A stretch of 64,000 nt of DNA from an uncultured Fibrobacter sp. (GTDB lineage: Bacteria > Fibrobacterota > Fibrobacteria > Fibrobacterales > Fibrobacteraceae): contig CAMKLO010000005.1 in assembly GCA_946413655.1 (NCBI GenBank), positions 1-64,000 on the forward strand, read 5' to 3'. Under the pieces are notes generated by a model, which saw only the letters and a program-made list of their open reading frames with translations, was not told the DNA's origin and did no database searches. A program made the translations under genes and the position numbers. Of this stretch, positions 45,878 through 55,300 are shown piece by piece. Numbering within the stretch: the stretch's first letter is position 1; every line of letters starts with the position of its first letter.

Positions 45878-48589
45878 ATGGAAAGAGTTCCTGCATTTGT
45901 AGCGCTTGACTTGGAAACGACGGGTCTGGATTTCGAAAAAGATGAAATCATAGAAGTTGCGCTTGTTCGTTTTGAGAACGGTGAGCCGAAAGAAAATATT
46001 GATTTCTTGGTCAAGCCCTCTGCTGCGGAGCTCCGCCCCTTTATTGAAACGCTTACTGGCATCAGCGAAAAGGATTTAGCTGACGCCCCGGATTTTGCGA
46101 CGGTAGCCGGACAGATTTGCTCGTTTATCGGCGAACTCCCGATTGTCGCACACAATGCTGTTTTCGATTCCAAGTTCCTCAAGCAGACTTTTGCCAAGGT
46201 CGGGATTTCTTACGACTCCCATGTGTTCTGGGATTCGCTCACGCTTTCGCGCATTGCGTTTCAGGATGTTCCGAACCACCGTCTCGATACATTAGTGCAA
46301 GAACTGAACATTGAACGTAGCCGTGCCCACCGTGCCTTGCCCGATGCCGATGCTTGCGGACGTTTGTTTGTAAAGGCTCTCGAAAAGATTTCTTCGATGG
46401 ATCCTTGGATTTACGAAGCCCTTTCTAAAGTGGCCAAAGGCTCTGGTTACGAGACCCTTTTTAGTTCGAATGCCGAAACGCTTGCTGCTCCAAAGTACAA
46501 ACTGCCTGCTGCTCCCGCTCAGGAGGCCTTGCCCAAGTCCAAGGCTCCGCGTGTAAGCGAGTTCTTCAAGGAAGGCGGATTCATCTCATTTTTCATTGAA
46601 GGATACAAGCCCCGCCACAACCAGCAGGATTTTGCCTCGGTCATGGAACGCAACATGTACAAAGGCGGTCTCTGCGTACTCGAAGCTCCGACCGGTTCTG
46701 GCAAGACTTTGTCTTACCTCGTTACGGCGGCGAACAAGGCAATTACGGGCGAACGCGTGATTATCAGTACAGCAACGCGCACCCTGCAGGAACAGCTCTG
46801 GACAGAAGCAATCCCGCAGATTGCAAAGATTTACAATGGCGAACTCCGCCCGGCGATTTTGAAAGGCCGCGACAATTATCTTTGTCTCCGCAAGTTCGAA
46901 GAACTGCTGATGCACCCGCAGACGCTTCTCTCCACCGAAGAACGCGATTCCTTCATGGCGCTCATCCCGTGGGTTCTGACAACTGAAACAGGCGACATCA
47001 ACGAATGCAATTCGTTTAGCCCGAGCCGTAATCGTGTACTTTGGTCTAAACTCTCGTGCAGTGCCTCGTGCTGCAACGGCGAAAATCACACGCATCACGA
47101 AAACTGCCCGGCGCTTATCGCGAAACGCAAGGCGATGAATGCGAACATGGTGCTTGTGAACCATTCACTTTTCCTTGCGGACCTGCAACTCGATTTTGCG
47201 TTGCTCCCGGCATACGAACACATCGTCTTTGACGAAGCGCACCGCCTGCCCGAAATCAGCAACCAGGTGTTTGGCCGCTCCATCTCGTTCTTTGGATTCA
47301 GGAACATCGCAAAGACACTCGAACCTTCCAAGGCCGGTGGCGATGGCCTCCTTGTAGAAATTGCAAGCCGCATCCCGGCGGAACAGCCGGAACTTCATGA
47401 ACTTTGTGACAAACTCTCCGAAGCTTTGGGCGAAGCCGAAAAGGCCCTGCACCGCTTCTTCATGAAAATCGGCAAGAAACTTGCCAAGCAGAAAAACAGC
47501 CGCAGCGGCTTTACATATACAAACAGCATCCTCGCAGAATTCGAAGCTGACCCGGCCGCCTTCCTCGAACAGTACGCGACTGCCCGCGATTTGGCAGAAA
47601 AACTTGTTGCAGGAACTAAAGACTCTCTCAAAGGCATCGTGAGCGATCTCGAAGGCCGTATGACCGAAATCAGCCACTTTGTTTCTGACTTTGAATTTGT
47701 AACAAAGGCGGGCCGTGCCGATTGGGTATTCTACATGGAAGAACCCTTCAATCCGCATACCATCAAGCTGCATGCGCTCCCGCTCCATTCCGGCAACATC
47801 TGGAGAGAAAAATTCTATCCGTGGATCAAGTCCGCGACATTCACCTCGGCGACGCTTTCTGTGCAGGCCGACCTCACGTACTATTTGCAGAAAATGGGCA
47901 TGGACAATCTGCGTTTGAGTAAACAGCCGTTCGTGCGCGTTTATACGGAACCCTCCGATGTGAACGAGCGCCGTTCCGTGATGGTCGCAAAATTCTTGCC
48001 GAAGCCCTCCGCTCCGGAATTTGGCGACGCCTTGAACGACACGCTCTTGAAGGTGCTCCCGTCGATTGAAGAAAATACGATGGTGCTCTTTACAAGCGTT
48101 GCGACAATGATGAAAGCACAGGCCGCACTTGCTCCCGCATTCGCCGAACGTAAGAAACTTTTGCTTTGCCAGCACGTCGATGGTTCGCTCGATGGCCTCG
48201 TTGCGATGTTCCGCAAGGAACGCGGCGCTTGCCTCCTTGGCTGCCAGAGCCTCTGGGAAGGCGTCGATTTCCCGGGCGATGCGCTCAAGCTGCTCGTCAT
48301 CACGAAGCTCCCGTTCCCGAACCCGACAGACCCGCTTGTCGCAGGTCTCACGAACGAGATGAAAGCCACCAACAAGAACTTCTTCAAGGATTTCTTTGTT
48401 CCTGAAGCCTACATGGAACTCCGTCAGGGAATGGGTCGCCTGCTGCGCTCCGATTCCGATTCAGGCAAGGTTCTCATCTTGGACAACCGCGTTATCCTCG
48501 AACGTTACGGCAAGACCTTCGCCCGCATCTGGAATTTCAAGAACCGCATCGCGAATTCCATCGCCGACATCGAGCGCTTCGTGAAGTAA
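45878..48589 (+). CDS. DnaQ-like exonuclease / DinG-family helicase fusion
   Basis: ALDLETTGLDFEKDEIIEVALV exonuclease motif; EAPTGSGKTLSYLV Walker A; FDEAHR; LLGCQSLWEGVDFPGDALKLLVITKLPF; QGMGRLLRSDSDSGKVLILDNR. Confidence 0.94.
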   Translation: MERVPAFVALDLETTGLDFEKDEIIEVALVRFENGEPKENIDFLVKPSAAELRPFIETLTGISEKDLADAPDFATVAGQICSFIGELPIVAHNAVFDSKFLKQTFAKVGISYDSHVFWDSLTLSRIAFQDVPNHRLDTLVQELNIERSRAHRALPDADACGRLFVKALEKISSMDPWIYEALSKVAKGSGYETLFSSNAETLAAPKYKLPAAPAQEALPKSKAPRVSEFFKEGGFISFFIEGYKPRHNQQDFASVMERNMYKGGLCVLEAPTGSGKTLSYLVTAANKAITGERVIISTATRTLQEQLWTEAIPQIAKIYNGELRPAILKGRDNYLCLRKFEELLMHPQTLLSTEERDSFMALIPWVLTTETGDINECNSFSPSRNRVLWSKLSCSASCCNGENHTHHENCPALIAKRKAMNANMVLVNHSLFLADLQLDFALLPAYEHIVFDEAHRLPEISNQVFGRSISFFGFRNIAKTLEPSKAGGDGLLVEIASRIPAEQPELHELCDKLSEALGEAEKALHRFFMKIGKKLAKQKNSRSGFTYTNSILAEFEADPAAFLEQYATARDLAEKLVAGTKDSLKGIVSDLEGRMTEISHFVSDFEFVTKAGRADWVFYMEEPFNPHTIKLHALPLHSGNIWREKFYPWIKSATFTSATLSVQADLTYYLQKMGMDNLRLSKQPFVRVYTEPSDVNERRSVMVAKFLPKPSAPEFGDALNDTLLKVLPSIEENTMVLFTSVATMMKAQAALAPAFAERKKLLLCQHVDGSLDGLVAMFRKERGACLLGCQSLWEGVDFPGDALKLLVITKLPFPNPTDPLVAGLTNEMKATNKNFFKDFFVPEAYMELRQGMGRLLRSDSDSGKVLILDNRVILERYGKTFARIWNFKNRIANSIADIERFVK

Positions 48590-48760
48590 CCCCGCTCCTT
48601 TTTGTGGTTTGTCATGCCCGCCGCTGAGCGGGCATCTCCTTTTTATACCGGAACAAACGAATTTTTTGTATATTCCGTAATAGCGGTTTATAAAGTTAGA
48701 GAATTTCCCCGTTGCCGATTATTTGATGCTTCACAAATTTTATTCGCTGTTGGAATTTTT

Positions 48761-49309
48761 ATGATGCGCCCTTTGATGCTCTATATTAGTTTGTTGTCTT
48801 TACTCTTGTTGGGGTGTGGCTTGAGTGAAAACCGCGATAAGCCTAAAGTTGAATCTTTATATGATGCCCGTGGAGAATGTTATCGCTATGAGATGTGTCT
48901 GTACAAGGATGTTGAATATCATTGCATTATGGATACAACTGTAGTAGATGAGATTGTTCAATTTATTGAAAAGGTAGAACATAATATAAAGGATTGCCAA
49001 AATTGTTTTATGGATACAACATTGGTAAATGAAATGCTTCAGTATGCGGAAAGATATGGATATAATACAGAATCTGATGCGAGTGCTATATATAAAATCC
49101 ATTCTATTGAAGGAACTTATGATCCACAAAAAACAAAGCATGTCAACCATTCTTGTTGTTATGCAATGAATAAAAGGAATGGCTGTGATACATTAAAGGT
49201 AATAACTGTTATCAAAGACAGAATGTTCGTGCCTCATGGAAGCGAATATGAAATTACAAAGGATTCTTCGGGATGGAAAATAATCAAGATGAACCTTTGG
49301 GTACATTGA
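48761..49309 (+). CDS. Orphan putative lipoprotein
   Basis: MMRPLMLYISLLSLLLLGCGLSEN lipobox; rest without recognised domain. Confidence 0.7.
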   Translation: MMRPLMLYISLLSLLLLGCGLSENRDKPKVESLYDARGECYRYEMCLYKDVEYHCIMDTTVVDEIVQFIEKVEHNIKDCQNCFMDTTLVNEMLQYAERYGYNTESDASAIYKIHSIEGTYDPQKTKHVNHSCCYAMNKRNGCDTLKVITVIKDRMFVPHGSEYEITKDSSGWKIIKMNLWVH

Positions 49310-49387
49310 TTTCGTCGGTTCGAAGCTCTTGTTCGCGACGTGCTGACCCTACCCAGCCTATCAATGCTAGGCGTACATTTTAAAATT

Positions 49388-50524
49388 ATGGATGGAATTA
49401 TGGTATTTTGCACTAGAATGTTCTTTTGGCTTGGATGTTTGCTTTTTGTTCTATCGTCATGCGTCTCCCACGAATGGGTACGAAAGACTTGGACTGAGAA
49501 ACTCTTTGACGATGTAAAAGCAGCGAATGAGAGCGAGTACCTTTTTAGAAACGAAAAGCAAAAGCTAATAACTTATGCATTCTGTGAAGAAAAAGATGAC
49601 GACATAATTTTTCGTCATCCGTGTGATTTGGATTCTGCTTATATATCGCGAATCAAAGAAAAAGTGTATTCCTATGATTCGACGACGGGTTTGAAGATAT
49701 CGGTACAGTCGCTATATTATGCATCGCATGTTGAAGACTACAAATATTTGTATTACAACAAGGGTCTTGCTAGCCTTCCCGATATAACTCCACTCATCTT
49801 TAGGATTACACCAAGGAATAGTGGCGTTAGAGTCAGAAATGATGGCTCGATGGAGTCTTACTGCGCATCGGCTGACAGTGTGAAATGCAGCTATCTTTTT
49901 GCCGAAATCCAGGTGTCTAAAAAACTGACTGACAGCATTCATTTAATGCAACTATATGATGTTTTTCTAGATACAACATTTGAATCAGCTTTCTCGAGAA
50001 AAATGTTGATTGACTACATTGCCGATGCCCGTGGATGGGGAAAATTAGATTCAGGTTATATACCGTATGAATTGTGTTGGCAAGAAGGCGGACTTTCAAT
50101 TCCGTGTCATTTGGAACCAGAAACGAAAGCTCTTATTGACAAATGTGTATCCTCGATTAAAGGAGAAAAATTGCTGATGATAAGTTTTGGGCCATATTGG
50201 ATGTATGACATAATTTCAGATGCTATGATCTCAAAGCATGTATGCCGTTCAGATGATGGAGTCAAATGTAAAGAGGGCTTTTTTTGGATAGAGAATGAGA
50301 AACATTATATAGAATCGTATAGAATTGATTTGCAGAAAGGTTCAATAGAAGAGGAACGTTATCCCCCTCTTGATAAGTTTGTAGATAGTTGGACCTATTA
50401 TGATGAAAATGATAAATATGTGAGAGTCTATGACGAAACAGGTCAAAACGAACGTTACCTGGAATATTACCGTGTTGAAAACGCTCCATTGCCTATTCAT
50501 TCTAAATATTATTCTCCGTACTAA
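49388..50524 (+). CDS. Orphan lipoprotein, paralog of 51831-52961
   Basis: MDGIMVFCTRMFFWLGCLLFVLSSCVSHEW; shares IIFRHPCDLDSAYI, LKISVQSLYYA, MESYCASADSVKCSYLFAEI with 51831 product. Confidence 0.8.
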   Translation: MDGIMVFCTRMFFWLGCLLFVLSSCVSHEWVRKTWTEKLFDDVKAANESEYLFRNEKQKLITYAFCEEKDDDIIFRHPCDLDSAYISRIKEKVYSYDSTTGLKISVQSLYYASHVEDYKYLYYNKGLASLPDITPLIFRITPRNSGVRVRNDGSMESYCASADSVKCSYLFAEIQVSKKLTDSIHLMQLYDVFLDTTFESAFSRKMLIDYIADARGWGKLDSGYIPYELCWQEGGLSIPCHLEPETKALIDKCVSSIKGEKLLMISFGPYWMYDIISDAMISKHVCRSDDGVKCKEGFFWIENEKHYIESYRIDLQKGSIEEERYPPLDKFVDSWTYYDENDKYVRVYDETGQNERYLEYYRVENAPLPIHSKYYSPY

Positions 50525-50604
50525 AGAATATATTTGTTATTAAACTCGCTGTTAAAAAACAACAAATCCAGAATGTTAAAATATTATGAAAATTTGGGGT
50601 ACTA

Positions 50605-51132
50605 ATGAAGATATTTACTTTCTTTATATTTGCAGTTTTCTTCACCGGATGCGCAATACATTCTTCTAGCGAATGCAGGACTGATTCATGTAAATCCCAT
50701 AAAGAGACGGAACAATTTTGTAGGCAAATGCTGGCAGAAGGTGTATTTTGCTTGGAGTACAATTTCTTTGATTATTGCGAGATAAAGGGTGGTAACAACC
50801 AGAAAATCGGCACTCCATGTTTAGATTCATTAATTTATAAGGAAATTCTTGAAACCTTTGACGGAAAATGGGTTGGCGGGGGAACGGTTGGGACAGCCCG
50901 GCCATCTTCAGAGCCCACGGAAGTGGGACCTTATTGGGTAAACGATATTAGCTATAGCTATAGTTCTTTTACTAGAGATATTGTACAAGATGATGAAATT
51001 TACCATCATTATTGCAGATCAAAAAACAACCAAAACTGCGATATGATATTTGAGATCCATACCGACGGTGGCCCGATGTACCAATACAATTATGAAACAA
51101 AAGAAATAAAGGCGGCGGGTTGGCCGATGTAG
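50605..51132 (+). CDS. Orphan lipoprotein, partial relative of the same family
   Basis: MKIFTFFIFAVFFTGCAIHSSS lipobox; VGPYWVNDIS and HHYCRSKNNQNC resemble GPYWMYDIIS/KHVCRSDDGVKC. Confidence 0.7.
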   Translation: MKIFTFFIFAVFFTGCAIHSSSECRTDSCKSHKETEQFCRQMLAEGVFCLEYNFFDYCEIKGGNNQKIGTPCLDSLIYKEILETFDGKWVGGGTVGTARPSSEPTEVGPYWVNDISYSYSSFTRDIVQDDEIYHHYCRSKNNQNCDMIFEIHTDGGPMYQYNYETKEIKAAGWPM

Positions 51133-51141
51133 TTTCCCAAA

Positions 51142-51861
51142 ATGCATATGGATATTAGAATTATGCAGAAATATTTCTTTATAATATATCTTCTTTTAAT
51201 CCTTTGCGGTTGTTCTAATCGCGAAAAGGCGGTACCTGCTCCAAACTATGGCTATCGGTATTTTGTAAATAAGGTTGTTTTTATTGATGAATCTACTGCT
51301 GGAATAATTAGTATTCCGGAAGCTTGTGAATATCAGTTTTCTAGACAATGGGAGTTGATGTCTTTAAATATACCTCAGACAGAATGGCATAATTACATGA
51401 AAATGAATAAAAGGTGTTCTTCTTTGTTTAACGGTCAACCAGACTCTACCACCTATTCATTGCGGAATTCGTCCGATAAAGAATTATGCGATTTTGAGGG
51501 GGTATGTATTGTCAAGCCGGAAATCTACTTGAAAGAGAACAATGTGTTTCAAGTCTCCTTCTGCGATTCTAAATACTATACTCAAATGCGCTACGACAGT
51601 TTGAATGTGCTGAAGGATTTTGTAGGTGAAAATGCAGTATGGGAACCTTTTAGCAGTTCTCCTTACGATATGATTGTTTCCGACTCCCTTATCGTTCTGA
51701 AAAGTCGGCGCGAATATTCGTATAAAATTCTTTTCTATGTAGAGAAAAAAGAATGGTGTAAGGATTGTCCGCTAGAGAAGGATGTTTCAATGTATGTGCC
51801 GCTTCCTTTTGGTTATGTAAATAGTTCCGAATGCCACAAAAGAAAACCTTTTTCGTTCTAG
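51142..51861 (+). CDS. Orphan putative lipoprotein
   Basis: Start ambiguous (51142 or an ATG at 51163); IIYLLLILCGCSNREK lipobox. Confidence 0.7.
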   Translation: MHMDIRIMQKYFFIIYLLLILCGCSNREKAVPAPNYGYRYFVNKVVFIDESTAGIISIPEACEYQFSRQWELMSLNIPQTEWHNYMKMNKRCSSLFNGQPDSTTYSLRNSSDKELCDFEGVCIVKPEIYLKENNVFQVSFCDSKYYTQMRYDSLNVLKDFVGENAVWEPFSSSPYDMIVSDSLIVLKSRREYSYKILFYVEKKEWCKDCPLEKDVSMYVPLPFGYVNSSECHKRKPFSF

Positions 51862-52961
51862 TTATAATCGGTTTTTTTGTTATGCAAATAATGAAGTTCT
51901 TACTAAACTTGATAATCGCGTGTTTACTCCTTGTGGCTTGTGCCTCTCAAGAAAAAATTAATAAATCTTGGGAAGCAAAACTTGCAAGCGATGTTGAACA
52001 AATAAACAAGTCTGATTTTCTTTATAAGAATGCTCCACAAAAGCTGAAACTTTATGATTTCTGCGAGAAAAACAATGACGGAATAATTTTTCGGTATCCG
52101 TGCGATTTGGATTCCGCTTATATTGCAAATGTATTGAATAGAGTGTACTACTTTGATTCAACAAAGGGTTTGAAATTTATGGTACAGTCTCTTTATTATG
52201 CTCCGTTTGTTATTGATTATCCCCAAAATGCGTATGGGGATTCTGTTCCATCGTTATTTAGGTATCATACTGAAAAAAGCGGTATCAAGATAAAAAAAGA
52301 TGGAGGAATGCAATCGTATTGCGCAACATCGGACGGAGAAAAATGCAGCTATCTTTTTGCTGAAATCAGCGCACAGAAACAATTGACTGAAACCAGAAAT
52401 TATTCGGAATTTTACGATATGTTTGTCGATTCGTCGTTTGAAACATCTTTTTCCATGAAAAAAACTTTAGATGACTTGTCTGATTTTATTTATGTGCTGG
52501 ATGAGAGATTTAAGTCCGATAAAAAGTTTCTGGTCTCTTATGACCTGTGCTGGCAAGAAGACGGAACATTTGCTCCGTGCGACCTGGATTTTGCAACCAA
52601 GCAGGCAATTGCAGATTTTGTATCCAAGATTGAAGGCGGAACGCTAAAAATGGTGACTTATCGCGGGAATCGTATTTTCAAAGCGGCTTATGAAGAAGCC
52701 GTATTAGAAAAGCATGTTTGTGAATCTACAGACGGCGAAAAATGTGAAAAGGCCTGGTTCTTGGTGGATACACCTAGGGGAGCCCGTGAATTTACGATTG
52801 ATTTGAAAAAAAATACAATAAATGAAATAGTTGATAGCGAATATGTTGTGGATTTTGTTTGGAGATGCGGATGGTGTTATTACGATGAAAATGGGACGAT
52901 TAAGAAAAATTATGATGAATCTGGACAAAAAGAATATGATTTGAAATATTTTATGAAGTAG
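51831..52961 (+). CDS. Orphan lipoprotein, paralog of 49388-50524
   Basis: LLNLIIACLLLVACASQEK lipobox; strong similarity to upstream paralog throughout; start may be internal (MQIMKF.. near 51882). Confidence 0.82.
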   Translation: MPQKKTFFVLVIIGFFVMQIMKFLLNLIIACLLLVACASQEKINKSWEAKLASDVEQINKSDFLYKNAPQKLKLYDFCEKNNDGIIFRYPCDLDSAYIANVLNRVYYFDSTKGLKFMVQSLYYAPFVIDYPQNAYGDSVPSLFRYHTEKSGIKIKKDGGMQSYCATSDGEKCSYLFAEISAQKQLTETRNYSEFYDMFVDSSFETSFSMKKTLDDLSDFIYVLDERFKSDKKFLVSYDLCWQEDGTFAPCDLDFATKQAIADFVSKIEGGTLKMVTYRGNRIFKAAYEEAVLEKHVCESTDGEKCEKAWFLVDTPRGAREFTIDLKKNTINEIVDSEYVVDFVWRCGWCYYDENGTIKKNYDESGQKEYDLKYFMK

Positions 52962-52988
52962 TTGATTGTATATCGCAATTTTCCCCAT

Positions 52989-53125
52989 GCCTTCACTGGA
53001 TCCTTCGCATTGCTCAGGATGACGTTTTTCCCATAGCCCATACTTTCACTGGATCCTTCGTCACTACGTTCCTCAGGATGACGGTTACTTCCTACCGCCT
53101 ACTGTCTACTTCCTACTGCTCGGCA
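52989..53125. repeat. Two CTGGATCCTTCG...CTCAGGATGACG elements followed by (cttcctac)n-like short tandem repeat
   Basis: cactggatccttcgcattgctcaggatgacg and cactggatccttcgtcactacgttcctcaggatgacgg, then cttcctaccgcctactgtctacttcctactgc. Confidence 0.75.
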
Positions 53126-53166
53126 CCTGTTCACGTGTGTAGCCCCTTAACGAACCGCGTGATTTT

Positions 53167-53174
53167 TATTATAT
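53167..53174 (+). promoter_or_regulatory. Bacteroidetes-like -7 box TATATTTG upstream of 53200
   Basis: ttattaTATATTTGgcatcc about 25 nt before the ATG; coordinates approximate to 1-2 nt. Confidence 0.45.
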
Positions 53175-53199
53175 TTGGCATCCTGTTTCAAGGTGCATA

Positions 53200-55095
53200 A
53201 TGTTTGATTTAAGTGCTTTTTTTGATGGAATGTCAAAGCCCTTGCTTCGCAACGCCCATGCCAAGGCGTTCGGCAAAAAGGGACTTTTAAACAATGCTCT
53301 CATCCAGTCCGAAACACTGTCCTATTACTCCGACAAGAAGCGTGTTACGGGCTTGTTCTCCAAGATGGAGCCGTGGCAACGCCGTTGCCTCAACTTGATT
53401 TATAACAGCGGGTCCAGGGGACTTGCGTTCAATGAACTTCGACTGACGGTCCCCGTGAGCAAGAACCGCGAGCTCCAGACGTTTCTCCTCACGATGTGCC
53501 GTGCGTTCATCCTTTACCGCTCTTTTGTGGGCGGGACCCCTATTTACACGGGCTTTAGCGATTTTGCCGGCTGCTTTGAAATTAAGCCAGAGGGCGAAAT
53601 TGATACGGTGTCTCCGTTGATTTCGTACCAGAATCTTTTGGACTGGCATGTTTGCATGGTGCTTGCGACGGCGAAGAAAAAGCAACTCCGCATCAATACC
53701 AACGGAACGCTACACCGTCGTGGACGTCAGATTTGTACGGAATCGTTTGCATCGGCGCGTCATATTTCCGAAAAGGCCTGCGAACACGAGACTTCGCTTA
53801 TTTTCAGTTTCCTTGTGCAAAACGGCTGGCTGGAACGCGAGAATACGTTCTTGCTTCCGTCGGTGGCGGCAATTGATTTTATCCACAAGAACGGATTCCG
53901 TCTGCATCAGGATGTCATTGCGTGGTGGATCAAGGAACGTTTCCATGGCGACCGGAACCTTTGCGTCTTGTTGCTAAGAGGCGTTGGTGATGGGCTTTCG
54001 GTAACTGATGCCGCTTTGCGTTTTTGGGTGATGGACCCGTCCTACCGTATTCAGGAAAAGTGCAAGGCGCTTGCCTGGGAACATCTGCCGCGTCCGCTCT
54101 GCGAACTTTGGCTGTTGGGACTTGTCGATTTCCGCATGGCGCAGAACAAGATAACTTCTGTTGTCCTGAGCAAGTCGGGCAGGGATTGGCTCGAAACGTC
54201 TATCGCGTCGATTCCCGAGGCGAACCTTACTGCTCTCCCGAACTTTGACTTGGTTGTCTCTACGGGCATGGCACCGCGCGTGCTCTACTCCCTCGCGTGC
54301 CTTGCTAAAGTCAAGAACGACGAGACGTTCCTCTGCTTTACGCTCGAAAAGGAAACTTACGTGGCGGGTCTCAAGTGCGGCTTCCCCGAATCCGAAATCG
54401 AAAATCTCCGCAACTGGCTTAAGCCTCCCGAGAACGTGTCTTCGACGATTGCCGAATGGAACGCTTCGTTTTACGGGGCGAAGGTGCGCACGGCTAGACT
54501 CCTGAAGGTCGAAAGCAAGGACGTGCTGAACGAGCTTTCCCGTTTCCCGCAGTTCATGGAATGCACCGAGGAATACATCCCGGGATACGGCTTTATCCTC
54601 AATCCCGAACTGGAGGCGCGTGCGCTCGAAATTCTCGAGAATTACGGGTTCTTCCCGTACGTGGGCGAATCGACGGAAAACCGCACGCCGGCATCCCTTG
54701 ATGAATGGCGCGCCGAATTTGCGATTGCATGGCCCGATGCAAAGAAGATTGACTACGAGCTGCGCGACGAAGCTGACGAGGCATCTGCCCAGGCGACGAT
54801 GGATTCTACCAAGTACGGTAGCGTTTATCAGAAATTGAGCACGTTCGATCTCGTGAAGGTTCTCCGTTACGCAAAGACCGTGGGTACTCCGCTTGCCGCG
54901 AAAATCATGGACAAGACCAAGCGAAACGCAAAACTCGAAGAAAAGATGTTCTACGTGCATGCGCTCCATTTGGCCAAGTCCCCGTCAATGGTTGAAATTC
55001 AGGAAAACGGCAAGGAAGAAAAATTCTCGCTGGACCTTTCCTTTATTCAAGAAATCAAGGTTCTGAGCAAGAAGGCTGCCGCTCCGCAAGTGTAG
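53200..55095 (+). CDS. XPB/Ssl2 N-terminal (Helicase_C_3)-like domain protein without helicase motor
   Basis: LTALPNFDLVVSTGMAPRVLYSLACLAKVKNDETFLCFTLEKETYVAGLKCGFPESEIENLRNWL matches the pattern of the XPB/Ssl2-N family; no Walker motifs seen. Confidence 0.6.
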   Translation: MFDLSAFFDGMSKPLLRNAHAKAFGKKGLLNNALIQSETLSYYSDKKRVTGLFSKMEPWQRRCLNLIYNSGSRGLAFNELRLTVPVSKNRELQTFLLTMCRAFILYRSFVGGTPIYTGFSDFAGCFEIKPEGEIDTVSPLISYQNLLDWHVCMVLATAKKKQLRINTNGTLHRRGRQICTESFASARHISEKACEHETSLIFSFLVQNGWLERENTFLLPSVAAIDFIHKNGFRLHQDVIAWWIKERFHGDRNLCVLLLRGVGDGLSVTDAALRFWVMDPSYRIQEKCKALAWEHLPRPLCELWLLGLVDFRMAQNKITSVVLSKSGRDWLETSIASIPEANLTALPNFDLVVSTGMAPRVLYSLACLAKVKNDETFLCFTLEKETYVAGLKCGFPESEIENLRNWLKPPENVSSTIAEWNASFYGAKVRTARLLKVESKDVLNELSRFPQFMECTEEYIPGYGFILNPELEARALEILENYGFFPYVGESTENRTPASLDEWRAEFAIAWPDAKKIDYELRDEADEASAQATMDSTKYGSVYQKLSTFDLVKVLRYAKTVGTPLAAKIMDKTKRNAKLEEKMFYVHALHLAKSPSMVEIQENGKEEKFSLDLSFIQEIKVLSKKAAAPQV

Positions 55096-55121
55096 TCTTT
55101 GTGTTGTCGTTTTTTTTCTAC

Positions 55122-55290
55122 TGTCATGCCGGCCTGAGCCTGTCCCGGACGAGTTCCGGGGTTGCGGGGTCTTCTTTTTGTTGTATATAAAAAGTTACGT
55201 CTGACTTGACTGGATTCTTCGCGGTTTACACCGCTCAGAATGACGTTGCTAGTAACTATGGACTAGTAACTAGTAACTAAAAAATTCTAT
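55122..55290. repeat. Intergenic mosaic of palindromic elements and (actagta)n short tandem repeat
   Basis: tgtcatgccggcctgagcctgtcccggacgagttccgggg; gactggattcttcgcggtttacaccgctcagaatgac; ctagtaactatggactagtaactagtaactaa. Confidence 0.7.
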
Positions 55291-55300
55291 CATTCCTCAA

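Noticed and set aside
47165-48175. 336-aa minus-strand ORF
   Set aside because: Antisense to the DinG-type helicase; no independent coding evidence.
53974-54969. 331-aa minus-strand ORF
   Set aside because: Antisense to the XPB/Ssl2-N-like gene; basic composition and no motif.
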